A DNA stretch of 64,000 bases, from contig CP136061.1 of the NCBI GenBank assembly GCA_032622095.1, positions 10,619,287 through 10,683,286 of the forward strand, given 5' to 3'. Origin of the DNA: Siphonodentalium dalli. Lineage: Eukaryota; Mollusca; Scaphopoda; Gadilida; Siphonodentaliidae. The notes beneath the pieces were generated by a model. The model saw nothing but the letters and a program-made list of their open reading frames with translations. It did not search any database and was not told the origin of the DNA. Each line of letters starts with the position of its first letter. Position 1 is the first letter of the stretch. The position numbers were made by a program, and so were the translations under genes. This document shows, piece after piece, positions 1 to 12,340 of the stretch.

Positions 1-142
1 TTATGTGTAACAAAATATACACATTATGTGTAGAACGGCACTTGTCAATGTATTTGTATGTAAAACTACACATTGCTATGTGTATTAACCGACTTTACAC
101 ATTTGATGCGTAATCGTTTCTACATATTAGTTATAAGAGTGT
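1..142. repeat. Dispersed repeat, copy 1 (cut by window start)
   Basis: This segment matches 934-1076 in the same orientation with only scattered differences. Both begin around TGTGTAACAAAATATACAC and end with TTATAAGAGTGT. The unit contains several TACACAT/ATGTGTA inverted motifs near its ends, as in small non-autonomous DNA elements. No coding potential is seen. It may extend left of the window. Confidence 0.75.
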
Positions 143-933
143 AACACTCCTCAAAATTGTGGGGAGGGGGGCTTTAGACCCCCTGACCCCCTAATGGTAG
201 CTGACATGCATGCAAAATTACCAGATTTATCACTTTCTTTACTATCTACAGGCGAATCCATGCGTTTCTTCTTTAAATCTGTCCAAAATGTGGTCATTAT
301 CATTTGAAAATAAGAAAATATGGAAATAACAACTTATCATGGTGAGACGTGAAATTTCGTAAAATTCAAATTTTCCTTATAGGAATCACGGAACTAAATG
401 GTTTCCCATATGCGACAATGTTAATGTTTCGGCCAAATTCGCTGAATTGAAGCCTGCGGGCCATACCAGTGATGTTTACCCAGCTAGATTGACACCAGTT
501 GATCACGAAAATGCAAGAAAAATCATAGGTCATGTGTTTACTTTTTAAAATAGTGTACGACAGGGCTATCTCACAGCCAAATTTGATCTGGAAAAACCCA
601 GATATACAACAGTTAGTTAAATACATTTCCCGCTCACAAAAATCCGTTCCCCCATTCATTCACCAGTTTAAATTATTTAGATATTATGTACAAATCAAAT
701 AAACGCGATGTCATCCTTTAATAACGTGTCGCATGTATCAGGTGAAGGTCATTCTTCAGTTACCTATTAATACTATAAACCCACAAATTGGAATTCTGAA
801 CTTACATCCAAAAGGCTTGTCTGCGATCGCTGTAGATTGTATTCCAAAAAATATACTCAAACAATATGGCCGTCACGTAGCAGACTATGAAACTGAAGGC
901 ACCGCAATGCGCATACTCTACGTTCTTACACAA
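143..933. other. Spacer between two direct repeat copies; no gene seen
   Basis: This is AT-rich sequence. A 97-codon minus-strand open frame (366-659) and a 77-codon plus-strand one (733-966) show no recognisable domain. The missing C-terminal FReD exon of the gene described below was looked for here on the minus strand and not found. Confidence 0.5.
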
Positions 934-1076
934 TTGTGTGTAACAAAATATACACATTATGTGTAGAACGGCACTTGGTCAATGTATTTGTATTTAAAAC
1001 TACACATTGATATTTGTATTCACCGGGTTTACACATTTGATGTGTAATCGTTTCTACACATTAGTTATAAGAGTGT
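934..1076. repeat. Dispersed repeat, copy 2
   Basis: Second copy of the repeat at 1-142, in direct orientation and about 790 bp away. It is slightly diverged, for example TTGATATTTGTATTCACC against TTGCTATGTGTATTAACC. The pair could be two insertions of one element or the ends of a larger one. No coding content lies between them. Confidence 0.75.
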
Positions 1077-1134
1077 TGTATAGTTAGTCGAGGCATCCCA
1101 GATGCTGGGCATCCTATAACTATCGGCGTATTTA

Positions 1135-1153
1135 CCCCCCCCCCCCCCCCCCC
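1135..1153. repeat. Poly-C run (19 C)
   Basis: An uninterrupted C tract lies just past the donor site of the 1186-1350 exon, inside the following intron of the minus-strand FReD gene. The exact length in an assembly is unreliable. Confidence 0.9.
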
Positions 1154-1185
1154 GTTTGAGACCCATTAACCAATTCCCTGCTTAC

Positions 1186-1350
1186 CGGCTGTTCCGCTGT
1201 AATTACCCACTGTGAGCGTGTAGTTAGTCGAGGCGTCACCCAGGCTAAAGATCTTGTAATCAGCGTATCGAGATTCTCCATCGAAATCTTCCAATTCCAC
1301 TCGTAGTTCAAACTGCCGGTCTTTCGTGATGCTCGAAATGATATCGTTAC
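1186..1350 (-). CDS. Fibrinogen-related domain exon (middle part), secreted FReD protein
   Basis: This 165-bp internal exon encodes the central part of a fibrinogen C-terminal domain. The residues run from GNDIISSITKDRQFELRVE through LEDFDGESRYADYKIFSLG to DASTNYTLTVGNYSGTAG. The ELRV-LEDF, YA-Y-F, GDASTNY-L and YSGTAG blocks are characteristic of ficolin, tenascin and angiopoietin-type FReDs. On the minus strand it is bounded by an acceptor (TTTCGAAACAG) and a donor (GTAAGC). It starts with two bases of a Gly codon whose first base ends the exon at 6426-6522, so the junction reads WLG-ND exactly as in the family. It ends in phase 1 after AG. The Ca-binding region and the CA-x-GAWW block of the domain's last third are absent and must lie left of position 1. 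Such proteins are secreted lectin-like recognition molecules, often immune; that role is inferred from family only. Confidence 0.92.
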
Positions 1351-1639
1351 CTGTTTCGAAAAAAACAAACACGTTCGTTAATTTACATTATACCAATATA
1401 ACAAACACGGCTATATAATGTACATTATACCAATATAAGAAACGCACCTATACATATACAGTATAGCATACTAATACCAAAAAAATGGTTATATAATTAT
1501 GTACATTATACTAATACACGGTATGGAGGTTACTACAGTACGTCGACATCCGACCCACAATCATGCATAATATATAGTATTACCATGCATAATATCTAGC
1601 ATACCATGCATAATATATAGTACTAGCAGGTTACCCGAC

Positions 1640-1830
1640 TTTGTCCGGGCTTTGACCTTGAATTGACCATTTTGAAGGTCAAGGTCAGATAGGAGTCACG
1701 ATTTTACCCGTTCAGAAACACTCCCCGGACAAAATTACCCGTAGGTATCAAATTTCGTCGAAATCCGTCCAGCAGTTTTCCCGGCCATAGCTAACAGACA
1801 AACAAACAGACAGAAGTCCCAATTTGTGGG
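1640..1830 (+). repeat. SINE-like dispersed repeat
   Basis: The segment carries an ACTTTGTCCGGGCT-type head, a GGTCAAGGTCA motif, an AAATTTCGTCGAAATCCG block and a GCAGTTTTC core followed by CAGACAAACAAACAGACAG. The same layout (TTCGTCCGGGCT head, GGTCAAGG, CATACCAAATT, GCAGTTTTCGAGTC, ACAAACATATAGAC) recurs at 60753-61140. I recognise the pattern as a short interspersed repeat family common in invertebrate genomes. No RNA polymerase III boxes were confirmed. Confidence 0.55.
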
Positions 1831-1926
1831 TACCCGTTTCAAGATGAAGGTCACCTCGGGCGGAAAAACTGACCCGATGAAAATCTCCCCTATTCCCAGG
1901 AACCCCTAAGTACGAACACATAATCA

Positions 1927-2066
1927 CACAACACGCTCATGTCTGTACACAGACACAACACGCTCATGTCTGGACACATACACAACACGCTCATGTCTGG
2001 ACACAGACACAATACGCTCATGTCTGTACACAGACACAATACGCTCATGTTTGGACACATACACGC
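1927..2066. repeat. 27-bp minisatellite, about 5 copies
   Basis: Five tandem copies of a 27-bp unit with core ACGCTCATGTCTGGACACA are present, with T/G and C/T variants. Because 27 is a multiple of three, the plus strand reads as a 9-residue repeat (MSVHRHNTL and variants). This is almost certainly incidental. Confidence 0.85.
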
Positions 2067-2199
2067 ACTTGTTCAACGACACTGCGGATACGAACGCTCT
2101 TTAACTATCACGCGATTAATCCATGAACTACCCATTGCGGTGGCGGGGGATTGGAGAATGAGTGCTCTGACGTTCTCAAAAGCGGTGCGATGACACTTC

Positions 2200-2372
2200 A
2201 TAATATATAGTATACCATGCACAATATATAGTATACCATGCATATGATTTGTTGTGTATGTATATACATGTACATTTATTGATCATACGTAATTGTGTCA
2301 TGTGTATTCTCTGTAATGTCTTTTATGGTGACCAGAGTTACTATTAAATTGAATTGAATTGAATTGAATTGC
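2200..2372 (+). mobile_element. 3' end of a truncated LINE-like element
   Basis: The sequence ends in a perfect pentanucleotide tail, TTGAA repeated about five times (2348-2371), after a TGTAATGTCTTTTATGG block. Short microsatellite tails of this kind mark the 3' ends of many CR1-type non-LTR elements. No coding remnant is visible upstream, so this would be a strongly 5'-truncated copy. Confidence 0.5.
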
Positions 2373-3339
2373 GGTTTAGTTGCCGTACAATGTATATTGT
2401 CTGAGTAAACGTCAATTCACGGGCGATTCTTACGGCCGTTTTCTGTTGTCCGTATCGTTCAAAGCGCGCGATTTTTATATTCACACAGAAAGCGACGCTA
2501 CCGCTTCGTCGAGCGCGATAGTCAGGGTAAATAATCCTTTGAGTGCATCATTTGCGGGCAGGTCACAAATACAATGTATATGGAAATTTTAAACAGAATT
2601 TGTCAACATATAAATGTATTGGTTTTTCAAACTAATTTCATTGTCAAATATAATATGTCAAGTGGAATGGTGCACGGACTTCCTAAATTATTATAGCAAT
2701 TGCGTTTAATCGAACCGGGGGGGGGGGCTGGGTCTCCATATTTAGAATGGAATTGGGACCAACAGTTAATCAGACGGTCCTGTTATTCCGCCAATCAGGC
2801 ATTTTCTTTTCTCTTTATATTCGTGTATTCTTTCCACACATTCCACTTCATGTCATACATACGAGATGGGTGTACAGATTCCGACACAATCTTAGTGGAA
2901 TGTATTCCAGAGATCCACATAAGAAGACATAGTCGGAAATGGTAACGCCCTCAAGATCACAATATTTGCCATATATACAATATAACAACTTTAATGTGGT
3001 GATTGTGAAAAATCTGTATATAGGTAACGCCTATGTAGTTGATTATATGTGATAATTCTTTTTAACTTAATTCGAAATAGTGCTCTGAGTATAGCGCATG
3101 AAATAGCATTCAAAATAATACTCGGGCAAAAGTTTGCGAACTTCGTAACATGGTTCAAGTACGAGGACGTTTCTAATCGCATTTAGTATCCAATTACGCA
3201 AATACCGAATATGTTTTAATCACATTTAGTCCACACCTCCTGCGACAGGGTCGACCGGTCAGATATATTTGCCAATATACATCTTATATAGGATGGCGTA
3301 ATGCTGATCTAAGGATGGCCTCAGGTAACGCACTCCTGA

Positions 3340-3640
3340 TATGACCTCTTATAAAGGATTAATTAAAATACATGTATGGTTCCACGTGGTAAATAAAAAT
3401 ATGGTCCCATCACGGTTAAATAAAATATGGTCACATGAGGGTTAATTAATATATCGTCCAATGAGGGTAAATAACAAATATGGTCCCATGATGGTTAATT
3501 AAAATTGTACCTTGATTGTTGATTAAAATATCGTCCCTTGAGGGTTAATACAAATATGGACCGATGGCGGTTAATTGAAATATGGACCCATTAAGGTCAA
3601 TTAAAATATGGTGACGTGACTTAAAACATGGTTCCAGGAA
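3340..3640. repeat. Degenerate tandem array, GGTTAATTAAAATATGG unit
   Basis: About nine degenerate copies of a roughly 30-bp unit, consensus near GGTTAATTAAAATATGGTCC followed by CATGAG. The unit resembles the one repeated at 12190-12340 (GGTTAATACAAATATAATGT), so both introns probably carry the same family. Confidence 0.65.
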
Positions 3641-6425
3641 GGGGGTAATTTCTGAACATTCTTCAATTCATATATCATTTTAGATGTTTAGATGTTTAGA
3701 TGTTTAGAGTTAGGCCACATTGTATGTTAAAAAACAATGTGAAGGGTTAATGTTGGAACTTTTCTTAATAACATCTTTATCTATAGCTCCGATATATTCC
3801 GCATACAAACAAATGAAAAGTCAATATTTACAAACAGCACGAAGGAGTAACCATCCCAATTCATTTAGAATATAACATGCCGATATTTGTCATGCGTATA
3901 AGTAAATGAAAAAGTTCACGAAACGATATTAAATAACATGTTAAACACCGACATAAACACACACATCGGATTCATGCTCGAATTAAAGTTCCCTATACAA
4001 TCGTCAAATCCTCATGCAATATAACAGTATATGGCATTCAGATTTATGTCACGTGAAAATAAACGAAAGATGTTCAAATGACAATGCAACAAAGCAGGTT
4101 AAAGATCAATAGACAGTTTAGAAACACATAACGCGGAGCGCGCTAATGGTTAACGCGCGAATTCCCGTTAGAATTAATCGCCTTGCACTTTTTGGCATCC
4201 GAATAACAATTGAAATTGAAATTCCAAACTACACCTTTTACCGGACTCGGCCTCCGAGTCGCAGTTCGACTTTTAATCCGTCCCAAAAAATCCCATTTCT
4301 ATAAATACCCCCCCCCCCCATGGGATACCAAGAATCTCTACATTAGTATACACTCGAAGTTCCTTCGTCTACTAGTTAAAATATTACCTTAAATGTACAG
4401 ATCACATTCACATGTACATTACATGACACAGGCAATATGCCTCTGTATTACAATGTATTTATGTGGGGGTACAGTATGGTATTATTCATCACGTTGGTAA
4501 CTTAGTCACATATCACGTTGACTAATAATATACAACCATTTGTCTTGTACATTTATCGCTGCCCAGAATGACCGCACACTGTAAACCCGTTAGACCATAG
4601 CCACGGGTTGTCATAATATGAACGAACTATTGGCACAGAGGCTCACAATGCTTTCAAAAAGAGTACAGCTTCACGTTGATATTATATTTCGCATATCTTG
4701 AATAAATTAACAAGGTACGCCATTTATTGTTTCACGCCTCAGAAAGTTCGGGACCCCTAATATTTCTCACATTATAATTTTATCTCTGCTTGACACAACG
4801 ACGCATTAAAGCAATATTTTAGCGCCTGTATTAACCTATGTTAAAGCCTAGTGCATGACTGTGATGTAATAAAAATCAACCAAAATGATGAGTGATGTTT
4901 AGAATCTTATTGCTCCAGATTCAGAGGTGGCGATGAGCAGCGAGTTATATAATTGGTTATCAAGGTGAATACACACTTACTAAAGGATTATCTTGATGAC
5001 AGTGAAGACGAAAAGCGACGATCTTTATTCCATATCATCATGACAAAACAGTTCTCATTACACACAATTTCACAAGACATTATAAACATACACACAAAAA
5101 TCAAGTTCCTCAGAAAACAATGGCAAATGTTGGTTGTGTTTATCGTTTGAGTGTCTAACCATCAAAATATACCTCTTAGTATCAGAGTGGGAGTGTTCTA
5201 CCTCTGGACATGTCATTCGATGTCGTTAAACGCCACTGATTGGTCAATGAATTTAGCACGTGTGTACTTAATACACTGTTCAATTAGTTGTAGCCACCAT
5301 GAGGGGTTAAGGGGAGTTACCATTCGGTGCTTCCGACAATCCCGGGGCTGCCACCCCAAACCACCCACTCTACCTGTAGCCACCGTGACAAAACATTAAA
5401 CAATACATACAATGTGACAAGACATTATAAAAATACACGCATACATTGAGTTCCTCAGAAATAAGGGCTGAGCCAATTTTGATGTTATTTTACTTTCAGA
5501 AATACAAAAGCCTGACACCCGGGTTCCGTCAGGTCGTTGTGTAAAATCGGGGCATATTTCAAAGGACGAATAAACATATATTTAAAACAATTGACATTTT
5601 GGTAAGTGTTCCATTGATTTATTGCGGGTTTTTTCTTTTAGTTGTATGTGTGGTATTTCTTCTGCGCCGCGCGCCCTCCAACGCTGCTCGTCCGCAAATT
5701 AAGCTACGACTGAGTTAGGGATACCTCCATACTTCCAATAATACACAAAGAGGAGACATTTATCATATACATTGATGGTCAAATTCTAAGTCGAAAAAAA
5801 AACACATTTTCCTGGGTAAAACTTGAAACGAGTCTCAATTTTACAAATACGATTTTGAGTCCCCCTCAGGTGATCCGCTTTCGACAATGATTAGTCAATG
5901 GAATGCCGGTGATATAACACTAGGTTAATGTAGTAAATGTCAACTCAAGTGGCAACACGGAAGAACGTTTGTCAAAACAATATGTTTTACGGTAAGGCAA
6001 ACATTTATTTAATACTAACACATAACGGCTAAACGGCTAAACGGCTAAACTATTGACATTGTACGCGTGTTACTGGGTATACATGTAATAACCGAGCACA
6101 GCACCGTAGCGAATTACCAAGACCACATAACCATGGGTTATAGGAGCCGAGCACAACATCACAACATGAGTTCGCAACTATAAGAGCCCGACATATCAAC
6201 TCCAGACGCGCGTGTCATTCTCTTTGGTGTATTTATTATGTTTCATTTGTGTTCCCCTATCTGCAATGTGTATATATAGTGGAACTCGTGGAGTAAGAAA
6301 TTATGTCATGGCTGACGACAAGTAATTGTGGTGCTTATGTTTGAAGTAAAATCAACGACTCTTGTTCTTTAAGTCTAGTAAAATTGCAAGAGAGTACCGA
6401 TATTGTTAATACTAAATTAACTTAC

Positions 6426-6522
6426 CCAACCAGAATTCCCGTGTGACGTTACCAAAGCCCTTCTCGTAATCAGACCAACGTCTGGTAAAATTTTCGGATC
6501 CATCGACTCGTCTCTGAATTAC
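6426..6522 (-). CDS. Fibrinogen-related domain exon (VIQRRVDG block)
   Basis: This 97-bp exon encodes [20 protein letters not shown] followed by [13 protein letters not shown]. These are the hallmark VIQRR-DGS-NF--W-DY--GFGN---EFWLG residues of the FReD family, in the correct order. On the minus strand the acceptor is TATATGTTGCAG and the donor is GTAAGT. It enters in phase 0 after GGWL (exon 12666-12775) and leaves with one base of the Gly codon completed by exon 1186-1350. Two N-glycosylation sequons (NFT, NVT) lie in it. The open frame read through the flanking intron is longer, but only this part resembles the family. Confidence 0.93.
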
Positions 6523-7640
6523 CTGCAACATATAGTAAAATATCATATATCGTATCATTCGAACCGTTGCATACAACTTTTGGTCATTAACAGTACGAAC
6601 CACAAGTCACATTATGTAGTGTCATTTGAAATATGAACGTTCTGTGGCATCCGTCAAAACGAAGTGGAGCAAAATTGGAACGGGATGAAATAAAACTGTT
6701 TTAGTTAGAACATTCAGATAATACTGTTATATTTGTCAGACGGGCTAATGGTGGGGATAGCCACAACCTGCGCGGGGTATTGCCGAACGTGGGCAAAATT
6801 AATATTGGCGATAAAACTTTACTAGGCAAAATGAAGCCTTTTCTAACATGCGTTTCCTGTTGCAATGATCGATAGATGCTGTTTGCGTAGGGTTCGGTCG
6901 TTCAGATGGACTGTGACTCTTTCTTTGTTTTGGAAGTTTAGAACGTATTCTCAGTGATACATGTACTCCAAACTTGTTAAAATGTACAAAAAATGTGTGA
7001 GTGTGTGTGTGTAGTCCATGCACATTAGACATGGAAGTGGAAAAGTAAGGAAATAAATCGGGTAAAGCTGACTTTTTTATATTCTTTATGCCATAACATC
7101 GCGGATATGTCACGAAAAGTCCCCTAAAATACGAGTTGAGCTTTCTGAGTTGCTTTATTTTTTCCATATAATTTAAACAAAAAATATTTTTTCACAATGA
7201 TGGAAATAATTGGATGCTTTAACAATTTTTCAGCCGAAACATACAATTGATATACACTCAATATTGTTCGGTAAACAATTCTCGAACCAGAGACACCCAT
7301 TCAATAGGAAACTTCGAATGAATTTCGCAGATATGGATATGAAATAAAACACTGAGCCAAAACAATGCCGATTTTTGAGGCGAACTGTTGTATTCGATTG
7401 GCCACGTGGTTTAGTAAAAATGGAACATTTAGCAGGAAACGAAACATAAGATGCAAATAAAGCTATGTACGCACTCATAAGTAAAGCCAGACAAAATAAC
7501 CTCTCCTATGACAGCGTTCATGACATTGGTGAAAAAAGCAATAACCCCATAATGACATATGGAGCCGAAGAATGGGGTTTTGAAAACACCACCTGCCTAG
7601 AAAAGTTAGAAATTTGATTTCTTAAATTTGCACTTAATAT

Positions 7641-7769
7641 GCAATCAACGTCGTTTTCGATGCATCTGTCGGCGTATAGAAGTGTCGGAAGCGAAATTAT
7701 ACAAAGTATGTAGTTCGGCATCCGACACTTCTATACGCCGACAGATGCATCGAAAACGACGTTGATTGC
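7641..7769. repeat. Perfect hairpin, 49-bp arms
   Basis: The left arm (7641-7689) and right arm (7721-7769) are exact reverse complements as read here, with a 31-base spacer. Homology stops abruptly at both outer ends. It carries no terminal motifs of a known transposon. Perfect arms with no flanking homology suggest recent formation. Confidence 0.93.
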
Positions 7770-8694
7770 TTATAATTACGACAATCCGCATATTAGTTGA
7801 TAATTAAACAAGTTCTTTTTAAAGAAACTATATTAAAAACACTAAAATGGTAAAACTACCCAAGTGATATTTGTGTCTGTACTCTTTTAACCGAAATGGG
7901 AATTTGGGTCGAGAATAAATTGGGCGACCGACCGGAAGTTCGAGATGAACACACACAATTCGATCGCTGTTTCCGACATTCCAACTACACGAACGCAAGA
8001 GACCACACCCGTAAACTATTAAACTGTACTTGCTGGTGTAAAGTTCACTTATTTAAAACGATTCTAGAACATGTATTGTCATAAAGGCAATCCGATTCGA
8101 TAGCAATTCCGAAGCGGTGTTCCCAAACTTCGCCATCGAATAAATGTGGTCTCCGGCGACTCGAAAAGTAAACAATCGCTACAAATGTGCATTCTATGCT
8201 CTCATGAAAACTGCCATGTCATATTAGTATTGGAACGAAGCTGGATAAATGCTAATACTAATGGTGGAATAGTTATGTAATACATTCTTTTATCCCCAAA
8301 TAAATTAATGTACTATTTTGCTGTTTATTCGGCGATCATTTTTCGCTGAGATTTGGCGTCCTGTGTTACCACAAGAAACGGAAGTGATTTCTTGCGATTT
8401 GATTGGTGGACAAAATAAAATTCCGGGTAAATTCGCCCCATGGATATTCGACTTGGTTTGCGAACTTTTTAAGGTATCACTACCCCCAGTGATGCGGGAA
8501 ACGACACTTCCCTCCACTGATAGATATTGTCGCTACCAAGCGTATCTAAGGGACTTGACCAATCAAATGCACGCATTTTAGTCAAAGCGAAAGTAGTTGT
8601 AAAACCACAAATACATGTTTTGTTTATGGGGAGACTGATATATGCCCAATTGCTCAAACGATACAATTACGATGTCTAACATATTGGAATAAAC

Positions 8695-9631
8695 TTATGA
8701 ACATGCAGTGTAATAGACTCCCACTTATACTACATTATGCACTGCATAGCTATCACTGCACAACAAACTGGAGAAATGGTTAGATTGACTTTATACAAAA
8801 ATATTTGGATAGACCAAGGAATTATCAACCCACCATCTTTCAACAGACTCATCAAAGATCGAATACAAGACGCATTTGTACAATCATGGCATGGTGATGT
8901 AGTACAATCCCATAAATGTGCCTTCTGCAGAATCATCAAGACTGACTTTTCAAAGGAAATATATCTCTCTTTAGAAAACCAAACAGTAGTAACGCGTCTG
9001 ATTAAATTTCGTACAATAAATCATAACATACCGATCGAATCCGGATCGTGGGAAAAACAAAAGACTACTCAAATCGAAAGTGCACGCTATGCGACGTTGA
9101 ACTTGGTGATGCATACCATATCATACTCAAATGTGAAAAAACACCGCGATTTGAGACGAAAATATCTCAAAGCATACTACCACACGCGTCCTAATGCCAA
9201 CACACTCAATGCCCTCTTCACGTGTACAAATAACAGAATCCTCACCAATCCTAGCACGTTCATCCGAGACGCCCTTCGCATAATGGAGTCCCCCCGGTGG
9301 CATAATCACACGAACCTTGAAGCACCCCCACCTAAATCACCTCACTTACGTCCATATACAGCTAAATTATACGGGAGGCAAATATGATCAACACGAGTGT
9401 CACCTTACCCCAGTGATTTATGCCAGACCCGATGTTAGTCCCTTATACACACACCTAATCCAAAACCACTCCCCGCCCTCTCAGCACGTGTACCCGATTA
9501 TTGACCAATATATATTATTTTCATTTGCACTATTATCTATATGTATAATTTATATTGATGTGTGTTCATAACTATACTCAGTTATAACGGACACGTCCGG
9601 TGATTTGAGAATAAACAATTCTGAATTCTGA
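8695..9631 (+). mobile_element. 5'-truncated non-LTR retrotransposon, C-terminal ORF2 remnant
   Basis: The frame from about 8737 carries the C-terminal region of a CR1-type ORF2 protein. It includes RLIKDRIQDAFVQSWHGDV, KCAFCRIIKTDFSKEIYLSL and IKFRTINHNIPIESGSWE, which match the copy at 19565-20427 block by block. The following zinc-knuckle region is frameshifted: a C-x2-C-like stretch and GDAYHIILKCEK are readable in another frame near 9085-9140. The 3' UTR runs to an AATAAACAATTCTGAATTCTGA tail at 9610-9631. This is a dead copy inside an intron of the FReD gene, on the opposite strand. Endonuclease and reverse-transcriptase core are missing. Confidence 0.8.
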
Positions 9632-12189
9632 TGTCGGATTTCTTGGGCTTCTCAAAACATAGACGCAAGGTATCTATTTTAAAAACTGCACAGACACCAC
9701 TGCGTCGCTATATACTAGCCAGAATTAGCAAGCACGCATATCATAGGTGGTCAAAACTTATAAAAAACATAACCTTACCCCCAAAACTGGTTCTCAATGA
9801 TCTGGTCATATTTTGCTCTTCTATTTTGTTGTCTGATCTAGTTATATGCATTACACAGTTATACCAGTTCATGCGAAATATGAGTACGAGAGCAAATATA
9901 GTGTCACGATCAGAATAATACAATCCCGGTCATGAAATGGCTGTCAAAATGGCAGCAAACACAAATCCAAGTCAAGACGAAAACAACATATTGTATAGCC
10001 ACGTATTAGTAATATACACGTCCGATGTTAAATATCTTTAAAGGTACACATATCATTAAAGCAGAACCATCTGGAGGATTTATCGGTCATTGCAACGCAT
10101 GTAAAACCAAATGGTTTACGCCGTTACAAGTTGGGGTTTTGTTTACAGTCGGGCCAAAAAATTATAATTTCCGGCATGCAACACACTAAGTAATGTTTCG
10201 CCACACAGTGTATGGTAGATACATTCAATAATTTATCATCACTCCGAATGTAACGCCGAAACTTAAATGACTATCATTGCCGTATAAATAGTAGTTACAT
10301 TTCCGGATTTTACAGCACTGTCCGTGATAATAAACCATACACGTATGTTGGAATGCTTATTATATTGCACAGGAACCGTCATCTCTTCAAAAGATTAGCA
10401 CTCACCAGATCAAATCATACATTTTTTATTAGACTAGTTTTCGAGCTTCTTACAAACCGGTGTCTTAGTAAATAATTTGTTCAAATTATTTCAGTTGGCA
10501 ACTTGCAACTGGAATATGCTATTACACAATGTACACCCTTAGTTTTCCATATTGTGTTGTTTGAAAGTATCTTACCAAAACCACCCACCAACTTGTGCAA
10601 AATATCAGGTGATCAGCGTTTAAAGCTGTTATTTCAGCGTTGATCATTCACTCAATGTTGCTATTTATGGTTGTGGGTCCAGCAGATATGAGTAACATTA
10701 GGGAGAAGAGATACTCATTATAAAGCGGTTGCTTTAAAAAAGGACCCTTCGCGCATATGTGACTTTGGTGAATATAACCAAATAATATTTCCAGGTATAA
10801 AGACAGTCTGTCACAGAGAATATAGGCATTTTTGGTCAAGTTTAGATGTTGTTGAAGATAGTATATGGTACTCATTTGTGTTTTGATAAATTGCGTTCAT
10901 AGTATAGCACCATGTATTATTGTGGTGAAAGCGAAATATTAGTGTTTAATACTTGATCCTAAGCAACTATGACTAGTATTTTAAGACACGGAAAATATAA
11001 TCTACACATTTCGCCCATTACTCTATGAATATCTCTCATACTGCTCTATAGTAGTGCATTTTGGAAGGTCTGATGGTGTATATATATCAAAAGAAAGGAT
11101 GACGGGTCACATTCGTGAGAGTGCTCTGAACACATATTTCGGCTTTTAGGAAAGGTCACAGAAACAGTTCGTCGCTACTAAATTTCATTTTACAGTTTAA
11201 TGTACAGAAATATCACACAATTCAAGATAAATAGTGCCGAAAAATTGCCTTATTCTTCCGTTTCTTTGCGCCCAAAAAGTTCAATTTAACCAATTGTATG
11301 AGACCTTGCTTTTCGCTATATCTCTCGCGAGATATATTAGAGAGAACACGTACATCCCCGATAAAATGTTTCTCATTATTCCTCACATACTTCGAGCGTG
11401 TTGTCATTCTTATGGGACTAGCTATTCAATTCTGCATAAAATGTAATTTTCATTATATTTTAGCCATTTTGGCGGCCATTTTGGGACGTACAGTCTACTT
11501 ATATGGTTCACGACCAATCATTGCTTGTATATATCTCAATGTATTATGAATTTGGAATTAATTGATCTACACATGACTGCAGTCGCATATCGCCTGATGG
11601 AAATGCTTCAGAAGTTGTACCACTCCCAAAAATCAAGATATCTCAAAAAGCTCAACTCGGATTTTAGGGGACTTTTGCCATGTTGTTCATTAACATGTTC
11701 TCATTGGTCCATGAAAAAATCAGCTTTCCCCGATTGTTTGCCCTAGTGAAACCTAATATGCCTGGATTAGTGGTTGTGTATGGAGGTTAAAGAGGATAAA
11801 GCATTTTTCAGTTAATTTCCTCCAATCGTATATACACAGGCTTCCTCGTGATATGATAAATATAATGGTGTGGTTTAAAGGCTTCCTCTTGATATGATAA
11901 CAATAATGGCGTCGTTTAAAGTGGTGCTGTCAGTGTAATTCGTTCGGATTCAGAGATTAGAATCAGGACGGAAGGGGTGGGTGGCGATGGGTAATAACAT
12001 TGATGAAAATAGTTTCTATCTCCGGATAGAACTATTAGACCAGGCTGTAGAAGAGACAGGTGCCAACGGAGAGGAGAGAATATAACCTTATGTCTTAGAG
12101 AATCCCAGCAGCCAAAAACATTGAGAACTATCGTCAAAATTTGGGAAGGGTCGCCGAACTAGGACCGGATAAGGAATGGTGATATTTAT

Positions 12190-12340
12190 AATTAGACAAA
12201 TATAATGTCAAGGGATACATGCGGTTAATACAAATATAATGTCAAGGGTTACATGCGGTTAATATAAATATATTGTCACGGGATATACATGCGGTTAATA
12301 CAAATATAATGTCACGGAATATATGCGGTTAATATTTTTA
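12190..12340. repeat. Short tandem array, GGTTAATACAAATATAATGT unit
   Basis: About four copies of a roughly 36-bp unit, with core GGTTAATACAAATATAATGTC followed by AAGGG and ACATGC. It is related to the array at 3340-3640. Confidence 0.75.

Larger units (their letters stand above)
1351..6425 (-). other. Intron 3 of the FReD gene (about 5.1 kb)
   Basis: It lies between the acceptor of the 1186-1350 exon and the donor of the 6426-6522 exon. It holds a SINE-like segment (1640-1830), a 27-bp minisatellite (1927-2066), a LINE-type 3' tail (2200-2372) and a degenerate tandem array (3340-3640). From 2373 to 3339 and from 3641 to 6425 I see only AT-rich sequence with short frames and no recognisable gene. 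A C run lies near 4311. Confidence 0.75.

Noticed and set aside
366-659. 97-codon minus-strand frame as the missing FReD C-terminal exon
   Set aside because: It lacks the CA, GAWW and Ca-binding residues expected of that part of the domain.
2385-2540. Plus-strand open stretch with exon-like GC content (SKRQFTGDSYGRF)
   Set aside because: No recognisable family, weak splice sites, and it lies in an intron of the opposite-strand gene.
4135-4185. Possible tRNA-like GCGCGCTAATGGTTAACGCGCG
   Set aside because: A self-complementary stretch without T-loop sequence or acceptor stem.
8305-8581. Two overlapping antisense frames of 70-87 codons as an exon
   Set aside because: Neither resembles a known domain and there is no start or splice pattern that decides between strands.
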